Origin: Cupriavidus pampae
Lineage (GTDB): Bacteria > Pseudomonadota > Gammaproteobacteria > Burkholderiales > Burkholderiaceae
Assembly (NCBI RefSeq): GCF_914271485.1
Contig: NZ_CAJZAG010000006.1
Span: 248,001-312,000 of the forward strand
Direction of reading: 5' to 3'
Length of the DNA: 64,000 nucleotides
Under the pieces are notes generated by a model. That model had not been told where the DNA came from and did no database searches. It saw nothing but the letters and a program-made list of their open reading frames with translations. Positions 48,102-56,721 of this stretch are shown piece after piece (within the stretch, counting starts at the first letter, position 1; every line of letters starts with the position of its first letter). The translations under genes were made by a program, and so were the position numbers.

Positions 48102-48128
48102 CATGTCGCGGTGTAACACCGCGACATG
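48102..48128 (+). terminator. Strong hairpin after rtcA
   Basis: CATGTCGCGGTG and CACCGCGACATG pair perfectly over 12 bases with a TAA loop, 15 bases after the rtcA stop. The run that follows is only GTTCTT, so termination would be weak; the hairpin may instead protect the 3' end of the long mRNA. Confidence 0.6.
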
Positions 48129-48208
48129 GTTCTTGGCTGGAAGTCCGCCTGCGCCTGCCTATAGTTTGTCGAGTGCCCGCATGGCATGACACGATAGGCA
48201 AGACCAGC

Positions 48209-48469
48209 ATGTTCAGTTTTGTGTACGACCCCGAAGTCTTCGCCCGCCTCGGCTTTCCCGATGCGGATGAAATTCCTCTCAAGGCTGCCATCGTGGCAGA
48301 TCTCGCTCGCTGTCTGCGAGTGGCCGGCATTTCGCTGGCAGATGCCGCCACCCTGCTCCGGCTTCCGCAATCGGATCTTGCGGTGATTCTGTGCGGGAAG
48401 TTGCAGCACTTTCATGTAAGCGAGTTGTGCCAATGGCGCGATCGTGTGCGAGCGTCATTGACGTCGTGA
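48209..48469 (+). CDS. Small XRE-like helix-turn-helix protein
   Basis: An 86-residue protein starting MFSFVYDPEVFARLGF. The middle, RVAGISLADAATLLRLPQSDLAVILCGK, is a Cro/XRE-type helix-turn-helix like that of HigA antitoxins, followed by a short HFHVSELCQW helix. No toxin gene is adjacent. It lies after the rtc operon hairpin with a possible own -10 (TATAGT near 48160). It may be a remnant antitoxin or an island regulator. No clear ribosome-binding site is visible. Longer reading to 48173 is possible. Confidence 0.6.
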   Translation: MFSFVYDPEVFARLGFPDADEIPLKAAIVADLARCLRVAGISLADAATLLRLPQSDLAVILCGKLQHFHVSELCQWRDRVRASLTS

Positions 48470-48641
48470 CGTCGCACCCGGACTCCGTCCACCACTTATA
48501 GCGTTACCACCGGGTTCCTCCAATCTCACCACGTGTCCAAAGTTGGCCAAGGCGATACTTCTTCAATCGCGGTTTCAAATGCTCTCCGTCGGGGCGAGTC
48601 ATCGAAGTGCCTCGCTCGGACTTCTCCGCGACGACGTGCAT

Positions 48642-48672
48642 AAAAAATGGCCAGCTTTCGCTGGCCATTTTT
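48642..48672. terminator. Bidirectional intrinsic terminator
   Basis: AAAAATGGCCAG, CTTTCG loop and CTGGCCATTTTT form a 12-bp stem with A and T runs on both sides. It ends the leftward lipoprotein gene at 48690 and any rightward transcript from the island. It also marks the right limit of the atypical region. Confidence 0.85.
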
Positions 48673-48689
48673 CACTACGTGTTGCTGAC

Positions 48690-49724
48690 TTACTGCGGCA
48701 GAGTCTGCAGGCTTTGCAGTTCCTGCGTGTACACCTTCATGTAAGTCGGGTTCGCGAAGCCCGTGGCGTAGCCGTAGTTCGACACCCACTTCACGAAACG
48801 GCCGAGGTCCGGCGACCACCAGCCCGTGATCGTTTCCGAATACGTCGCGTTACCCGAGCTGCCGTTCGGCAGCAGGGCATCGTTCGAGTTCGTGTACGTG
48901 ACCACGTAGTTGATGCGCAACGCGTTGTAGGTGCCCGCAGCGACCGTGACCGGCTCGAAGGCCAAGACGTTGGCCTGAACGTTGGCCTTTTCGAAATAGC
49001 CCGCCGCGCAGCCATAGTTCCACGTCGAGTTCCACCCCTTGCCGACGTACATCGGGAAGTTGTAGTAGTCGCGCTTCGGCGTGTACGTGCACACGTTGCC
49101 GTTGTTCATGTACGTGCGCGTCAGGCGGTTGCGGTCCTGATCCTGCGTGTAGTTCTGATCCGGCGTGTTGGTGGCGATATCGACGCCCTTGATCGTGGCG
49201 ATGCCGTTGGTGATCGACGACGTCGTGTACGCGATGCGTTGCGTGCCGCCGGTGCCGCCGAGGCGCAGCGACGTCTCGGCGAACGTGGCCACTTCACCGA
49301 CCTTTTGTGGCACTGCGCTGTACATCGGGGTCGTGATCGGCGCCGGCTGCAGCGTCAGAAGCAGCTTGAAGACCTTCGACGGGTCGCTGACCGCGGTGGC
49401 CACCAGCGCGATGGTGTCGCCGTTCGGATTGATCAGGTTGCCCGACCATCCGGTATCGGTGAGCGTCTGGTTGATCACCGTCGTTGCAGCGCTGGTCAGC
49501 GCGACGGACCATTTCACCGGCTCGGTGGTGCGCAGCGACAGGAAGTCGCCCGATTTCACCGTCAGGTTACCTGACTTCCCCGTGGCAATCGACTGCGTTT
49601 GCGCGCTGCTGCCAGACGTGTTGATGTTGAGCGCGGCTGTATTCTGGTCATCGCCGCCACCACCGCATGCACAAAGCATTGCAGCCAGCGCGCAGCTGGC
49701 CATCCATTTACCCATACCCATCAT
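48690..49724 (-). CDS. Hypothetical lipoprotein
   Basis: From the ATG at 49724 (AGGGG upstream) it is 344 residues. Signal MMGMGKWMASCALAAMLCAC gives a lipobox, then GGGG and an Asn/Ser/Thr-rich linker. The mature part contains many Asn, Thr and Tyr residues and beta-strand patterns (WNSTWNYGCAAGY, ITGWWSPDLGRFVKWVSNYGY), suggesting a beta-rich surface or periplasmic domain. I do not recognise the family. An in-frame extension to 49832 lacks a start signal. The 468-base gap to 50192 contains only a small possible ORF and an AT-rich promoter-like stretch near 49855-49905. Confidence 0.65.
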   Translation of the reverse strand: MMGMGKWMASCALAAMLCACGGGGDDQNTAALNINTSGSSAQTQSIATGKSGNLTVKSGDFLSLRTTEPVKWSVALTSAATTVINQTLTDTGWSGNLINPNGDTIALVATAVSDPSKVFKLLLTLQPAPITTPMYSAVPQKVGEVATFAETSLRLGGTGGTQRIAYTTSSITNGIATIKGVDIATNTPDQNYTQDQDRNRLTRTYMNNGNVCTYTPKRDYYNFPMYVGKGWNSTWNYGCAAGYFEKANVQANVLAFEPVTVAAGTYNALRINYVVTYTNSNDALLPNGSSGNATYSETITGWWSPDLGRFVKWVSNYGYATGFANPTYMKVYTQELQSLQTLPQ

Positions 49725-49907
49725 GATTTCCCCTAACAAACTCTTGTGGATTTTTTTGAAAAGCCCGCTATTTCTATTCGGATTTCGAGCCCGGGCAATT
49801 CTAGTTTGGGGTGGTGTACTCGGCGCTCCCAACCGAAGGGGGATTGCTGGAGGAAATGAATATCTTTAATACAAAAAACATTAAAGACATCCAGTCATCA
49901 TTTTTGA

Positions 49908-50081
49908 TCAGCCCCAGAACAGGCTGCTTACCAGCACCATCGTGCCGAGCAGCGTGCTCAGCATCGTGAGCGCCTCGTGCAGGCCCACGCGTTCGTGCGG
50001 GCGGCTGAGGGGCGCGGAGGCCGCAGATAGGGCTGGAGTAGTATCTGCAACATGAACGCTTGGTTGGACGCAGGCCGGCAT
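49908..50081 (-). CDS. Possible small membrane protein (57 aa)
   Basis: A short reading frame from the ATG at 50081, with GGGGAAAG six bases upstream. The last third, TMLSTLLGTMVLVSSLFWG, looks like a single transmembrane helix, preceded by a polar stretch (SRPHERVGLHEAL). It is divergent from the PepSY gene. Nothing similar is known to me; it could be chance, but the ribosome-binding site and membrane helix make it worth listing. Confidence 0.3.
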   Translation of the reverse strand: MPACVQPSVHVADTTPALSAASAPLSRPHERVGLHEALTMLSTLLGTMVLVSSLFWG

Positions 50082-50192
50082 GGCTTTCCCCGGAAATTGG
50101 ATTCGATGGAGGCATCATGCGGGCCGCAACCTGAATGGCGCCTGAGCGTGGCGTTCAGGTTCCGTTCAGCTTGGGCGCGTCAGGATGACGCC

Positions 50193-50552
50193 ATGGCTAC
50201 CAGAACCTCCCTCTTCCGCAGCGCCGCGATCGTCCTCGCCACGGCGGGGTCCGTCGCCGTGCTCTCTCTCACCTCGCTGCCGGCCAGGGCCGACACCGAC
50301 GCCGATCGCGCGCGCGCCGCGTTGCGGGCCGGCGAGATCGTGCCGCTGGCGCGTGTGCTGGACGCCGTGAATCGTCAGTACAACGGCGATGTGCTCGACG
50401 TCGAGCTCGATCACGACGATGGTCAGTGGATCTACGAGGTGAAGCTGCTGCTGCCCGATGGCGGTGTGGCCAAGCTCAAGTACGACGCGCGCACCGTGGC
50501 GCTGATCAAGAGCAAGGGCGCCAAGCTGGAGAGCGCCCGAAAGGCACCCTGA
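50193..50552 (+). CDS. PepSY-domain exported protein
   Basis: A 119-residue protein with a signal peptide (AAIVLATAGSVAVLSLTSLPARA, cleavage before DTDAD) and one PepSY domain: ALRAGEIVPLARVLDAVNRQYNGDVLDVELDHDDGQWIYEVKLLLPDG. PepSY proteins are periplasmic inhibitors or sensors. Such a gene before an OmpR-type regulator and kinase is a common trio, as here: the next gene starts 1 base after its stop. It may sense a periplasmic signal for that kinase. Confidence 0.9.
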   Translation: MATRTSLFRSAAIVLATAGSVAVLSLTSLPARADTDADRARAALRAGEIVPLARVLDAVNRQYNGDVLDVELDHDDGQWIYEVKLLLPDGGVAKLKYDARTVALIKSKGAKLESARKAP

Positions 50553-50553
50553 C

Positions 50554-51219
50554 ATGCGCATACTCGTCGTCGAGGACGAACCGGAACTCGCGCGGCAACT
50601 CGAGCAGGCACTGGTCGCGGCGGGGTTTGCCGTGGACGTGGCCGCCGATGGGCTCGATGGCTGGCATCTCGGCCAGGAGAACCCTTACGATGCGGCGATT
50701 CTCGATCTCGGGCTGCCGTCGCTCGATGGCCTGTCGGTGCTGCGGCGCTGGCGCGAAGCGGCCTCCGAAATGCCCGTGCTGATCCTGACCGCGCGCGATA
50801 GCTGGGTGGAGAAGGTCGAAGGCATCGACGCTGGCGCCGACGACTATCTGACCAAGCCGTTCCGCATGGAGGAGCTGCAGGCCCGCATCCGCGCGCTGAT
50901 CCGGCGTGCGTCGGGCAAGCTGGCCCCGGTTCTGGCGTGTGGGCCGATCGAACTCAATCCGCGCACGGGCACGGTGTCGGTCGCGGGCGCGGTGGTGACC
51001 CTCACGAGCCACGAGTTTCGTGTGCTCGACTATCTGATGCATCATCAGGACGAGATCGTCAGCAAGACCACATTGACCGAGCATATCTATGCACAGGATT
51101 TCGACCGCGACAGCAATACGATCGAGGTGTTTATCGGGCGGCTGCGCAAGAAGCTCGATACCGATCGCATCGAGACCGTGCGTGGGCGCGGCTATCGTCT
51201 GAAGTCGGCGCAGGCATGA
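50554..51219 (+). CDS. PhoP/QseB-like response regulator
   Basis: A 221-residue OmpR-family regulator. The receiver has the acidic pair in VVEDEPELA, phosphoacceptor Asp51 in ILDLGLPSLDG, the Thr in LILTARD and KPF. The winged helix contains LTSHEFRVLDYLMHHQDEIVSKTTLTEHIY and ends in VRGRGYRLKS. It is close to PhoP-type regulators that accompany PepSY genes. The start is 1 base after the PepSY stop, and its own stop overlaps the kinase ATG. Confidence 0.94.
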   Translation: MRILVVEDEPELARQLEQALVAAGFAVDVAADGLDGWHLGQENPYDAAILDLGLPSLDGLSVLRRWREAASEMPVLILTARDSWVEKVEGIDAGADDYLTKPFRMEELQARIRALIRRASGKLAPVLACGPIELNPRTGTVSVAGAVVTLTSHEFRVLDYLMHHQDEIVSKTTLTEHIYAQDFDRDSNTIEVFIGRLRKKLDTDRIETVRGRGYRLKSAQA

Positions 51220-52622
51220 CGGCACCTCCCGCGGCACCCTCGACGACATCTTCCGCGACTCCCTCCACGACGCAGCCTCGCGCACCGGCGCGTTCCATCG
51301 CGCTGCGGCTGTTCGCCGTGTCCACGCTGTGGGTGATCGGCGCATTGGTCACCACTGGCCTGATTCTCTCCGCGCTGTTCGAACGTCACGTCGATCAGAC
51401 CTACGCAAGCCAGCTCAACCGCGAGATCGCAAGCCTGGCGGGCTCGCTCGAATGGACGCCCGCGGGCGCACTGGTCACCACACGCACGCCGGCGGATCCG
51501 CGTTACGAACGGCCCTACTCCGGCGCCTATTGGCATGCCGTCGGTGGCAAGTCCGAGGTGCGCTCGCGCTCGTTATGGGACGCCGAGTTCCCCACGCATA
51601 TGGAACGCGAAGTACCGACCACCGACGCCTATGTGGCCACGGGCCCGCGCGATCAGTCGCTGATGGTGATGACGCGCACGGTACGGCTCGAGGGCCCTGG
51701 CGCGCATGCGGGCGATACGCCGGTGACGATTGGCGTGGCAATCGATCGCACCGAATTGCGTGCGGCCAAGCGTTCATTCCGCAATCTGTTGTGGCTGTCG
51801 CTGGCGGTGCTGGGCCTGGGACTGGTGGCTGCGGTGGTCGCGCAGATCAGCTTTGGTTTGCTGCCACTCAAGCGCTTGCGCGAGGCACTGGTGGCGATGC
51901 ACCGGCAGCGCGAGATCACGCTTGGCGGGACGTGGCCGAGCGAAGTGATTCCGCTCGTCGATGAAATCAACAAGCTGCTCGCGCGCAATGCGGAGGCGGT
52001 CGCGCGCTCGCGGCGCCAGGCGGCCGATCTCGCGCACGCGGTCAAGACACCGCTCGCGGTGCTCACCAACGATATCGATCGTCTGCCTACCGAAGATCGG
52101 CAACGCATGGCCGAACAGTTCGACGTCATGCGGCGTCAGGTCGATCGTCATCTGGCGCGCGCGCGTGCGGCGGGTGCCACGCGCGATGCCGGGCTGGTGC
52201 CCGTGCGCGAGGTGGCGGACGCGCTGGTGCGCGCACTAAGCCGATTGCATGACGAGCGTGCGCTCGATATCGAGGCCGAGGGCGAGGGCATGTTTCCCGG
52301 CGATCGTCAGGACTTGATCGAGATGCTTGGCAATCTGCTCGACAATGCGTGCCGCTGGGCGCGTCATCGTGTGCGGCTGCGTGTGGCACAGCATGACGAT
52401 GCGCTCGAGATCGAAATCGCTGACGATGGTCCCGGCATTCCCGACGCGGCGCGCGAGGCGGTGATGTCGCGCTTCGTGCGGCTCGACGAACAGGCCGAGG
52501 GTAGTGGTCTCGGCCTCGCGATCGTGCGCGATATCAGCGCGCTGTATGGGGGCGAACTGCGGCTCGAACGCGCGCGCGAAGGTGGGCTGGCGGCGCGCCT
52601 GCGCTTTCCTGTCGGCGGTTGA
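51216..52622 (+). CDS. Sensor histidine kinase, PhoQ-like
   Basis: A 468-residue kinase starting in an ATGA overlap with the regulator gene. Layout: a Ser/Thr/Pro-rich N-terminus, TM1 (LFAVSTLWVIGALVTTGLILS), a periplasmic domain of about 140 residues, TM2 (LLWLSLAVLGLGLVAAVVAQI), HAMP, the H box with His274 in DLAHAVKTPLAVL, the N box NLLDNACRWA, then DDGPGIP and GSGLGLAIV of the ATP site. It should phosphorylate the preceding regulator. The H box form AHAVKTPL is typical of the PhoQ-like group. The signal is unknown. Confidence 0.94.
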   Translation: MTAPPAAPSTTSSATPSTTQPRAPARSIALRLFAVSTLWVIGALVTTGLILSALFERHVDQTYASQLNREIASLAGSLEWTPAGALVTTRTPADPRYERPYSGAYWHAVGGKSEVRSRSLWDAEFPTHMEREVPTTDAYVATGPRDQSLMVMTRTVRLEGPGAHAGDTPVTIGVAIDRTELRAAKRSFRNLLWLSLAVLGLGLVAAVVAQISFGLLPLKRLREALVAMHRQREITLGGTWPSEVIPLVDEINKLLARNAEAVARSRRQAADLAHAVKTPLAVLTNDIDRLPTEDRQRMAEQFDVMRRQVDRHLARARAAGATRDAGLVPVREVADALVRALSRLHDERALDIEAEGEGMFPGDRQDLIEMLGNLLDNACRWARHRVRLRVAQHDDALEIEIADDGPGIPDAAREAVMSRFVRLDEQAEGSGLGLAIVRDISALYGGELRLERAREGGLAARLRFPVGG

Positions 52623-52640
52623 TCGCGGACGCATAAAAAC

Positions 52641-52660
52641 GGGCTCCCCGAAGGGAGCCC
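52641..52660 (-). terminator. Intrinsic terminator of the leftward aldolase-MFS-DsbA operon
   Basis: GGGCTCCC-CGAA-GGGAGCCC forms an 8-bp stem. Read on the minus strand it is followed by GTTTTTATG, so it ends the leftward operon; on the plus strand the T-run is missing. Confidence 0.8.
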
Positions 52661-52691
52661 CAGTCCTGCAATGACCACCAGGAAGAACAGA

Positions 52692-53303
52692 TTACGAGGC
52701 CATGCGCCGCGCGATCGCTTCCTCGAGCATATCGAGGCGGTCCTGGCCCCAGAACAGCTCACCCTCGAACACGTAGGAAGGCGACCCGAACACGCCTGCA
52801 GCGACCGCTTCGTCGGTGTAGCGACGATAGCGTTGTTCGATGTCGTCCTGCTGTGCCCGCGCGATCAGCCGATCGGCGTCGAGGCCCTGGGCCCGCACGA
52901 TGTCGTGCAACGTGTCTGCTGACGAGATATCGCGCTCATCGCACCATTCGGCGCGCAGGATCGCCTTGTACAACTCCAGCACCGGCACATGCTCCAGATC
53001 GGCCGCGATCACGATGCGCGAGGCGAGGTCCGCGTTCGGGCACATGTACCTGGGTGTCGGGTTCACGTCGATACCGAGCTTGCGACACCAGCGCTTGAGC
53101 TCCGTCACGCGATAGTGCTGGCGCTCCGGTGCGCGCTGACCCAGCAGCACGCCGCCCGTGCGCGCATACACGTCAGGCAGATCCACCGGCTTGTGGCGGA
53201 TCTCGACGTCCATGCGTCGTGCAAGCGCATCGAGCCGATCGGCGCCGAGGTAGGCCCAGTCCGAGTTGAGCCAGAAGTAGTAGTCGATATGCGGGCGGGT
53301 CAT
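52692..53303 (-). CDS. DsbA-like thioredoxin-fold protein (2-hydroxychromene-2-carboxylate isomerase family)
   Basis: A 203-residue kappa-class GST/HCCA isomerase-like protein. IDYYFWLNSDWAYLGADRLDAL is the family start, with a Ser in place of the redox CxxC of DsbA, so it is not a thiol oxidase. GVFGSPSYVFEGELFWGQDRLDML is the characteristic C-terminal motif. Such enzymes use glutathione to isomerise aromatic ring-cleavage intermediates. It is the last gene of an operon with an aldolase and an MFS carrier; its start overlaps the MFS stop by four bases. Confidence 0.85.
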   Translation of the reverse strand: MTRPHIDYYFWLNSDWAYLGADRLDALARRMDVEIRHKPVDLPDVYARTGGVLLGQRAPERQHYRVTELKRWCRKLGIDVNPTPRYMCPNADLASRIVIAADLEHVPVLELYKAILRAEWCDERDISSADTLHDIVRAQGLDADRLIARAQQDDIEQRYRRYTDEAVAAGVFGSPSYVFEGELFWGQDRLDMLEEAIARRMAS

Positions 53304-54637
53304 GCGCGCTTGCTCCCGGCATTGCCAGACCGTATCGCCGAGAGCGCGGTCGTGGCGAACGCGGATTCACGCATGCAGGCGGCGCTGACAAAGGCGATCA
53401 CGCTCAACGCGCCGAGGTACCACACGATATACGTGGGGCTGCCCTTGCCGTATGCGAGCAGCGACGTGGCGACGATCGGCGCGAGGCCGCCGCCGATGGC
53501 ACCCGATACCTGCACCGCGATCGAGATGCCGCTATAGCGCACCTCGGGCGGAAACTGTGCCGAGAACAGGCTGCCTTCGGGACCATAGAGGCAGGCGTAG
53601 ACGAGCCCGATGGCAATCGCGAGGGCGATCGTGATGTTCTTCGGCTCTAGCGTCTGCAGCAGCATGAAGAATTGCGGCGCGAAGATCAGAATGCCGACCG
53701 TGCCCGCCATAAACACCCACTTGAAGCCGATGCGATCGCCGAGTATGCCGAACAGCGGCATCGTGAACAGGGCCAGCAGCGCGCCCCATACGGTGGCATC
53801 GAGCATCACGGTCTTCGGTACGCCAAGCGTGCCGGTGGCGTAGGCCAGAGAGAACGTCACGACGGTGTAGAACCACGTCACCTCGGCCAGGCGTCCACCG
53901 ACTACCGTCAGTACCTGACGCGGATAGCGCTTGAGCACCACCATCGCCGGCATTTCCACCTTCTCGCCCTTCTTCTGCATTTGCTCGAAGTCTGGCGATT
54001 CCGCAACCTTCGCGCGAATAAACCAGCCCACCGCGAGCAGCACCACGCTGGCGAGGAATGGCACGCGCCAGCCCCACGACAGCATGTCCTTCTCGGGCAA
54101 TGCGGCAACCATGCCCATGGCCAGCGAGGACAGCACCAGACCCGGCGCGACGCCGGCCTGCGGCAGGCTGCCGAAGAAGCCCTTCTTGCCTTCCGGTGCG
54201 TGTTCCACGGCCATCAGCACCGCGCCACCCCACTCGCCGCCCACGGCGACGCCCTGCAGCAGGCGCAATAGCACGAGGGCCACCGCGGCCCAGTAGCCGA
54301 TGCTGTCGTATGACGGGATCAGCCCGATCAGGATGGTGGGAATGCCCATCATGAACAGCGTGATCAGCAACATCGACTTGCGGCCGACCTTGTCGCCGAA
54401 GTGGCCGAAGATCACGCCGCCAAGCGGTCGCGCGAAGAAGCCGACCGAGTACGTGGCAAACGCCGCAAGCGTGCCGGTCAGCGGGTCAAACGAGGGAAAG
54501 AAGATCTTGTTGAAGATCAGCGCGGCCGCGGTGCCGTAAAGGAAAAAGTCGTACCACTCGATGGTGGTGCCCATCATGCTGGCCAGGCCCGCGGTGATGT
54601 ACTCGCGCCGCGTGCGCTTGGTAGGAATGCTGTTCAT
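53300..54637 (-). CDS. MFS transporter, metabolite:H+ symporter (MHS) family
   Basis: A 445-residue 12-TM carrier. Start at 54637 with AAGGAGCG upstream. GTTIEWYDFFLYGTAAALIFN is the MHS-family signature, GHFGDKVGRKSML the loop 2-3 motif and LRLLQGVAVGGEWGGAVLM the conserved TM4 region. Relatives take up carboxylates such as alpha-ketoglutarate, shikimate, citrate or proline betaine. In an operon with a class II aldolase and an isomerase, an organic acid substrate is likely; its identity is inference. Confidence 0.92.
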   Translation of the reverse strand: MNSIPTKRTRREYITAGLASMMGTTIEWYDFFLYGTAAALIFNKIFFPSFDPLTGTLAAFATYSVGFFARPLGGVIFGHFGDKVGRKSMLLITLFMMGIPTILIGLIPSYDSIGYWAAVALVLLRLLQGVAVGGEWGGAVLMAVEHAPEGKKGFFGSLPQAGVAPGLVLSSLAMGMVAALPEKDMLSWGWRVPFLASVVLLAVGWFIRAKVAESPDFEQMQKKGEKVEMPAMVVLKRYPRQVLTVVGGRLAEVTWFYTVVTFSLAYATGTLGVPKTVMLDATVWGALLALFTMPLFGILGDRIGFKWVFMAGTVGILIFAPQFFMLLQTLEPKNITIALAIAIGLVYACLYGPEGSLFSAQFPPEVRYSGISIAVQVSGAIGGGLAPIVATSLLAYGKGSPTYIVWYLGALSVIAFVSAACMRESAFATTALSAIRSGNAGSKRA

Positions 54638-54671
54638 CGTGACGCTCCTTGGATGGTGGGACGGCAGCGCG

Positions 54672-55451
54672 TCACGCTGCGGGCAGCGGCGGTACGCCGT
54701 GCGTCTGGCGGGCCCAGTAAGAGAACGTCGCATTGACGATCGAGGGCTTGAGCAGGTAGTCGTGGGCTTCACTTGCGAGCGCATCGTCCACGGGCGTCAA
54801 TGGGCCGAACGCTTGCGCGCGGATCTGCATGCGCGCGGCGCGTTCGAGGTACACCGAAAGATAGGTGGCTTCCTCGCAGGTCTTGCCGGCGGTCAGGTAG
54901 CCGTGATGCGCGAGGATGATCGCGCGCTTGCTGCCGAGCGCTTCGGAGATGATCACGCCTTCCTGATCGGCGATGGGCACGCCCGGCCATTCGCCGAGGA
55001 ACGCGCAGTCGTTGTGCAGCGGCGTCATGTCCATCTGCGCGATGACGAGCGGCTGACGCGCGGCCGCGAGTGCGGAGGCCCACGGCGAATGCGTATGGAT
55101 GATCGAGTTGACGTCGGGGCGCGCATCGTACACCCACAGGTGGAAGCGTGTGGCCGGGTTGGGCATGCCGGCGCCGGTCAGCGTGTTGAGATCGCGATCG
55201 ACCTCGATGAAATCGTCGGGGGTGGCTTCATCGAAGCCAAGGCCGAAGCGCAACGTCCAGTAGGCACCGGGGCGCTCCGAACGCACGCTGATCTGGCCGG
55301 CGAGGCCGGCTTCCTGCTCGGTCATCGCGAGGATGCGGCACGCGTAGGCCATGGTCTCCTGCATCGTGCGCGGCTTGCTGCGCAGATGTTGGGCCATCTC
55401 TTTGGTGGCACGCGTGTCGAAGTAGGACTTGTCTCTGAGGGGGGCATTCAT
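54672..55451 (-). CDS. Class II aldolase/adducin-family protein
   Basis: A 259-residue protein starting at 55451 (GGAGAGAGAA upstream). Zn-binding residues are visible as HTHSPWASALA and the later HHGYLTAGKTCEEA, the usual pattern of fuculose/ribulose phosphate aldolase relatives; the acid residue follows in SVYLERAAR. N-terminal residues about 1-30 are an extension. It cleaves or epimerises hydroxylated substrates, in this subgroup usually small acids. First gene of the leftward operon; a 22-base inverted repeat upstream is a candidate LysR target. Confidence 0.88.
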   Translation of the reverse strand: MNAPLRDKSYFDTRATKEMAQHLRSKPRTMQETMAYACRILAMTEQEAGLAGQISVRSERPGAYWTLRFGLGFDEATPDDFIEVDRDLNTLTGAGMPNPATRFHLWVYDARPDVNSIIHTHSPWASALAAARQPLVIAQMDMTPLHNDCAFLGEWPGVPIADQEGVIISEALGSKRAIILAHHGYLTAGKTCEEATYLSVYLERAARMQIRAQAFGPLTPVDDALASEAHDYLLKPSIVNATFSYWARQTHGVPPLPAA

Positions 55452-55542
55452 ACGTTCTCTCTCCGTGGTGGCCTCTGGCACGCGTTTGAGTCGAACTCGG
55501 CCAAAGGTACGGAGCGAAGTATGGAAACGACGCCCTGCGGGT

Positions 55543-55564
55543 GCTATGAAGCTACGGTCATAGC
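55543..55564 (-). promoter_or_regulatory. 22-base inverted repeat before the aldolase operon
   Basis: GCTATGA and TCATAGC are perfect 7-base arms 8 bases apart. The repeat contains ATGA-N8-TCAT, a T-N11-A style LysR box. It lies 92 bases upstream of the aldolase ATG, just past the end of lysR, and is probably the operator of that LysR protein. Confidence 0.55.
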
Positions 55565-55602
55565 AGGTATCTCATCCCGTCACTGTTGTGTCATGAGAGG
55601 CC

Positions 55603-56496
55603 TCAAGGCAGGCTGCGTGCGACCTGTAGCGCGCATTCGAGCAGTGCGCCGGTCAGCGGCAGTGCATGTCGCTCGCCGTGGCTGATGGCGACGATGCGCC
55701 GGCGCAGCAGTGGACTGCGGATGCCGATCTTGCGCAGGCCGTAGTCGGCCAGCAGCTTGTCGGGCAGCCGGCACGGCAGGATGCAGTCGCCGACGCCGGT
55801 GGAGACCAGCTTGAGGATGGCATCGACGGTTTCCGCCTCGGCCACGTAGTCGGGGTGAAGCCCGGCGCTCTGGATCATGCGGTGCAATGCGTAGGCGGGT
55901 GGGAAGCCCACCAGACGCAGAGGGCGGCCGCGCAGGTCGATGCCATCGTCGTCCGCCTCGTTCCCGACCGCACTCTCCCGCGTGACCAGACACATCTCGT
56001 CCTCGAACAACGGATGGGACGCGAGCGTGGGCGTCGCCACGGCGGTGTCGTAGACAAAGCCGAGGTCGGCCTTGCCGCTTTCCACCAGCGACACGACCTC
56101 GGGCGAACTACGGCCCATCAGCGAGAGATTGACGCCCGGATGGCTACTGACGAACGCTGCCACCACGTCGGCCATAAAGTAGTAGCTGACCGTATGCACG
56201 ATCGCGAGCCGGACCGTACCTTGTGTCGTGCCATGACTGTCGCGAATGGTATCGACGGCCTGATCGATCGCGCGATACGACCCGTGGATCGCGTCATGGA
56301 GCTTGCGTCCAGCCTCGGTCAGTTCCACACCACGGCCGGTGCGGACGAATAGCGGCTTGCCCAGATGCGCTTCGAGCGCGGCCAGTTGCCGGCTGAGCCC
56401 CGATTGCGTCTGATCGAGTTCCTCCGCGGCGCGCGACAGCGACTTGAGTTCGGCGATACGAAGAAAATTGCGGAGCTGGCGGTCGGGGGTATCCAT
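55603..56496 (-). CDS. LysR-family regulator
   Basis: A 297-residue LTTR. The N-terminal winged helix is LRNFLRIAELKSLSRAAEELDQTQSGLSRQLAALEAHLGKPLFVRTGRG; the rest is a periplasmic-binding-protein type effector domain with VRLAIVHTVSYYF and GVGDCILPCRLP. It lies upstream of, and in the same direction as, the aldolase-MFS-isomerase operon and is its likely activator. It is divergent from the MazG-like gene across 225 bases. Confidence 0.93.
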   Translation of the reverse strand: MDTPDRQLRNFLRIAELKSLSRAAEELDQTQSGLSRQLAALEAHLGKPLFVRTGRGVELTEAGRKLHDAIHGSYRAIDQAVDTIRDSHGTTQGTVRLAIVHTVSYYFMADVVAAFVSSHPGVNLSLMGRSSPEVVSLVESGKADLGFVYDTAVATPTLASHPLFEDEMCLVTRESAVGNEADDDGIDLRGRPLRLVGFPPAYALHRMIQSAGLHPDYVAEAETVDAILKLVSTGVGDCILPCRLPDKLLADYGLRKIGIRSPLLRRRIVAISHGERHALPLTGALLECALQVARSLP

Positions 56497-56721
56497 GGGG
56501 GCAAGTCTTGTCCTGCGGGCGCCACGTCGATGGGCAACCTCTCAACTTACCGCAGCGGGGTGCGACGGCAATGGGCATATACCCGCCCCAAGTCGGGGCA
56601 TGGAGCGGAACGGGCTGTGACGGCATGCAGGGTTTGTGCCCGATCTAACCCATGTCGATACAATCGTATCCTTTCCGATCCCGCTTTGCGTGGATCGAAC
56701 CTCGTCATCGGATTCCGCATC

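Noticed and set aside
49801..50118. A 105-residue leftward ORF
   Set aside because: Composition looks random and it has no ribosome-binding site; a different frame in the same place (49908-50081) has a better start and a TM helix.
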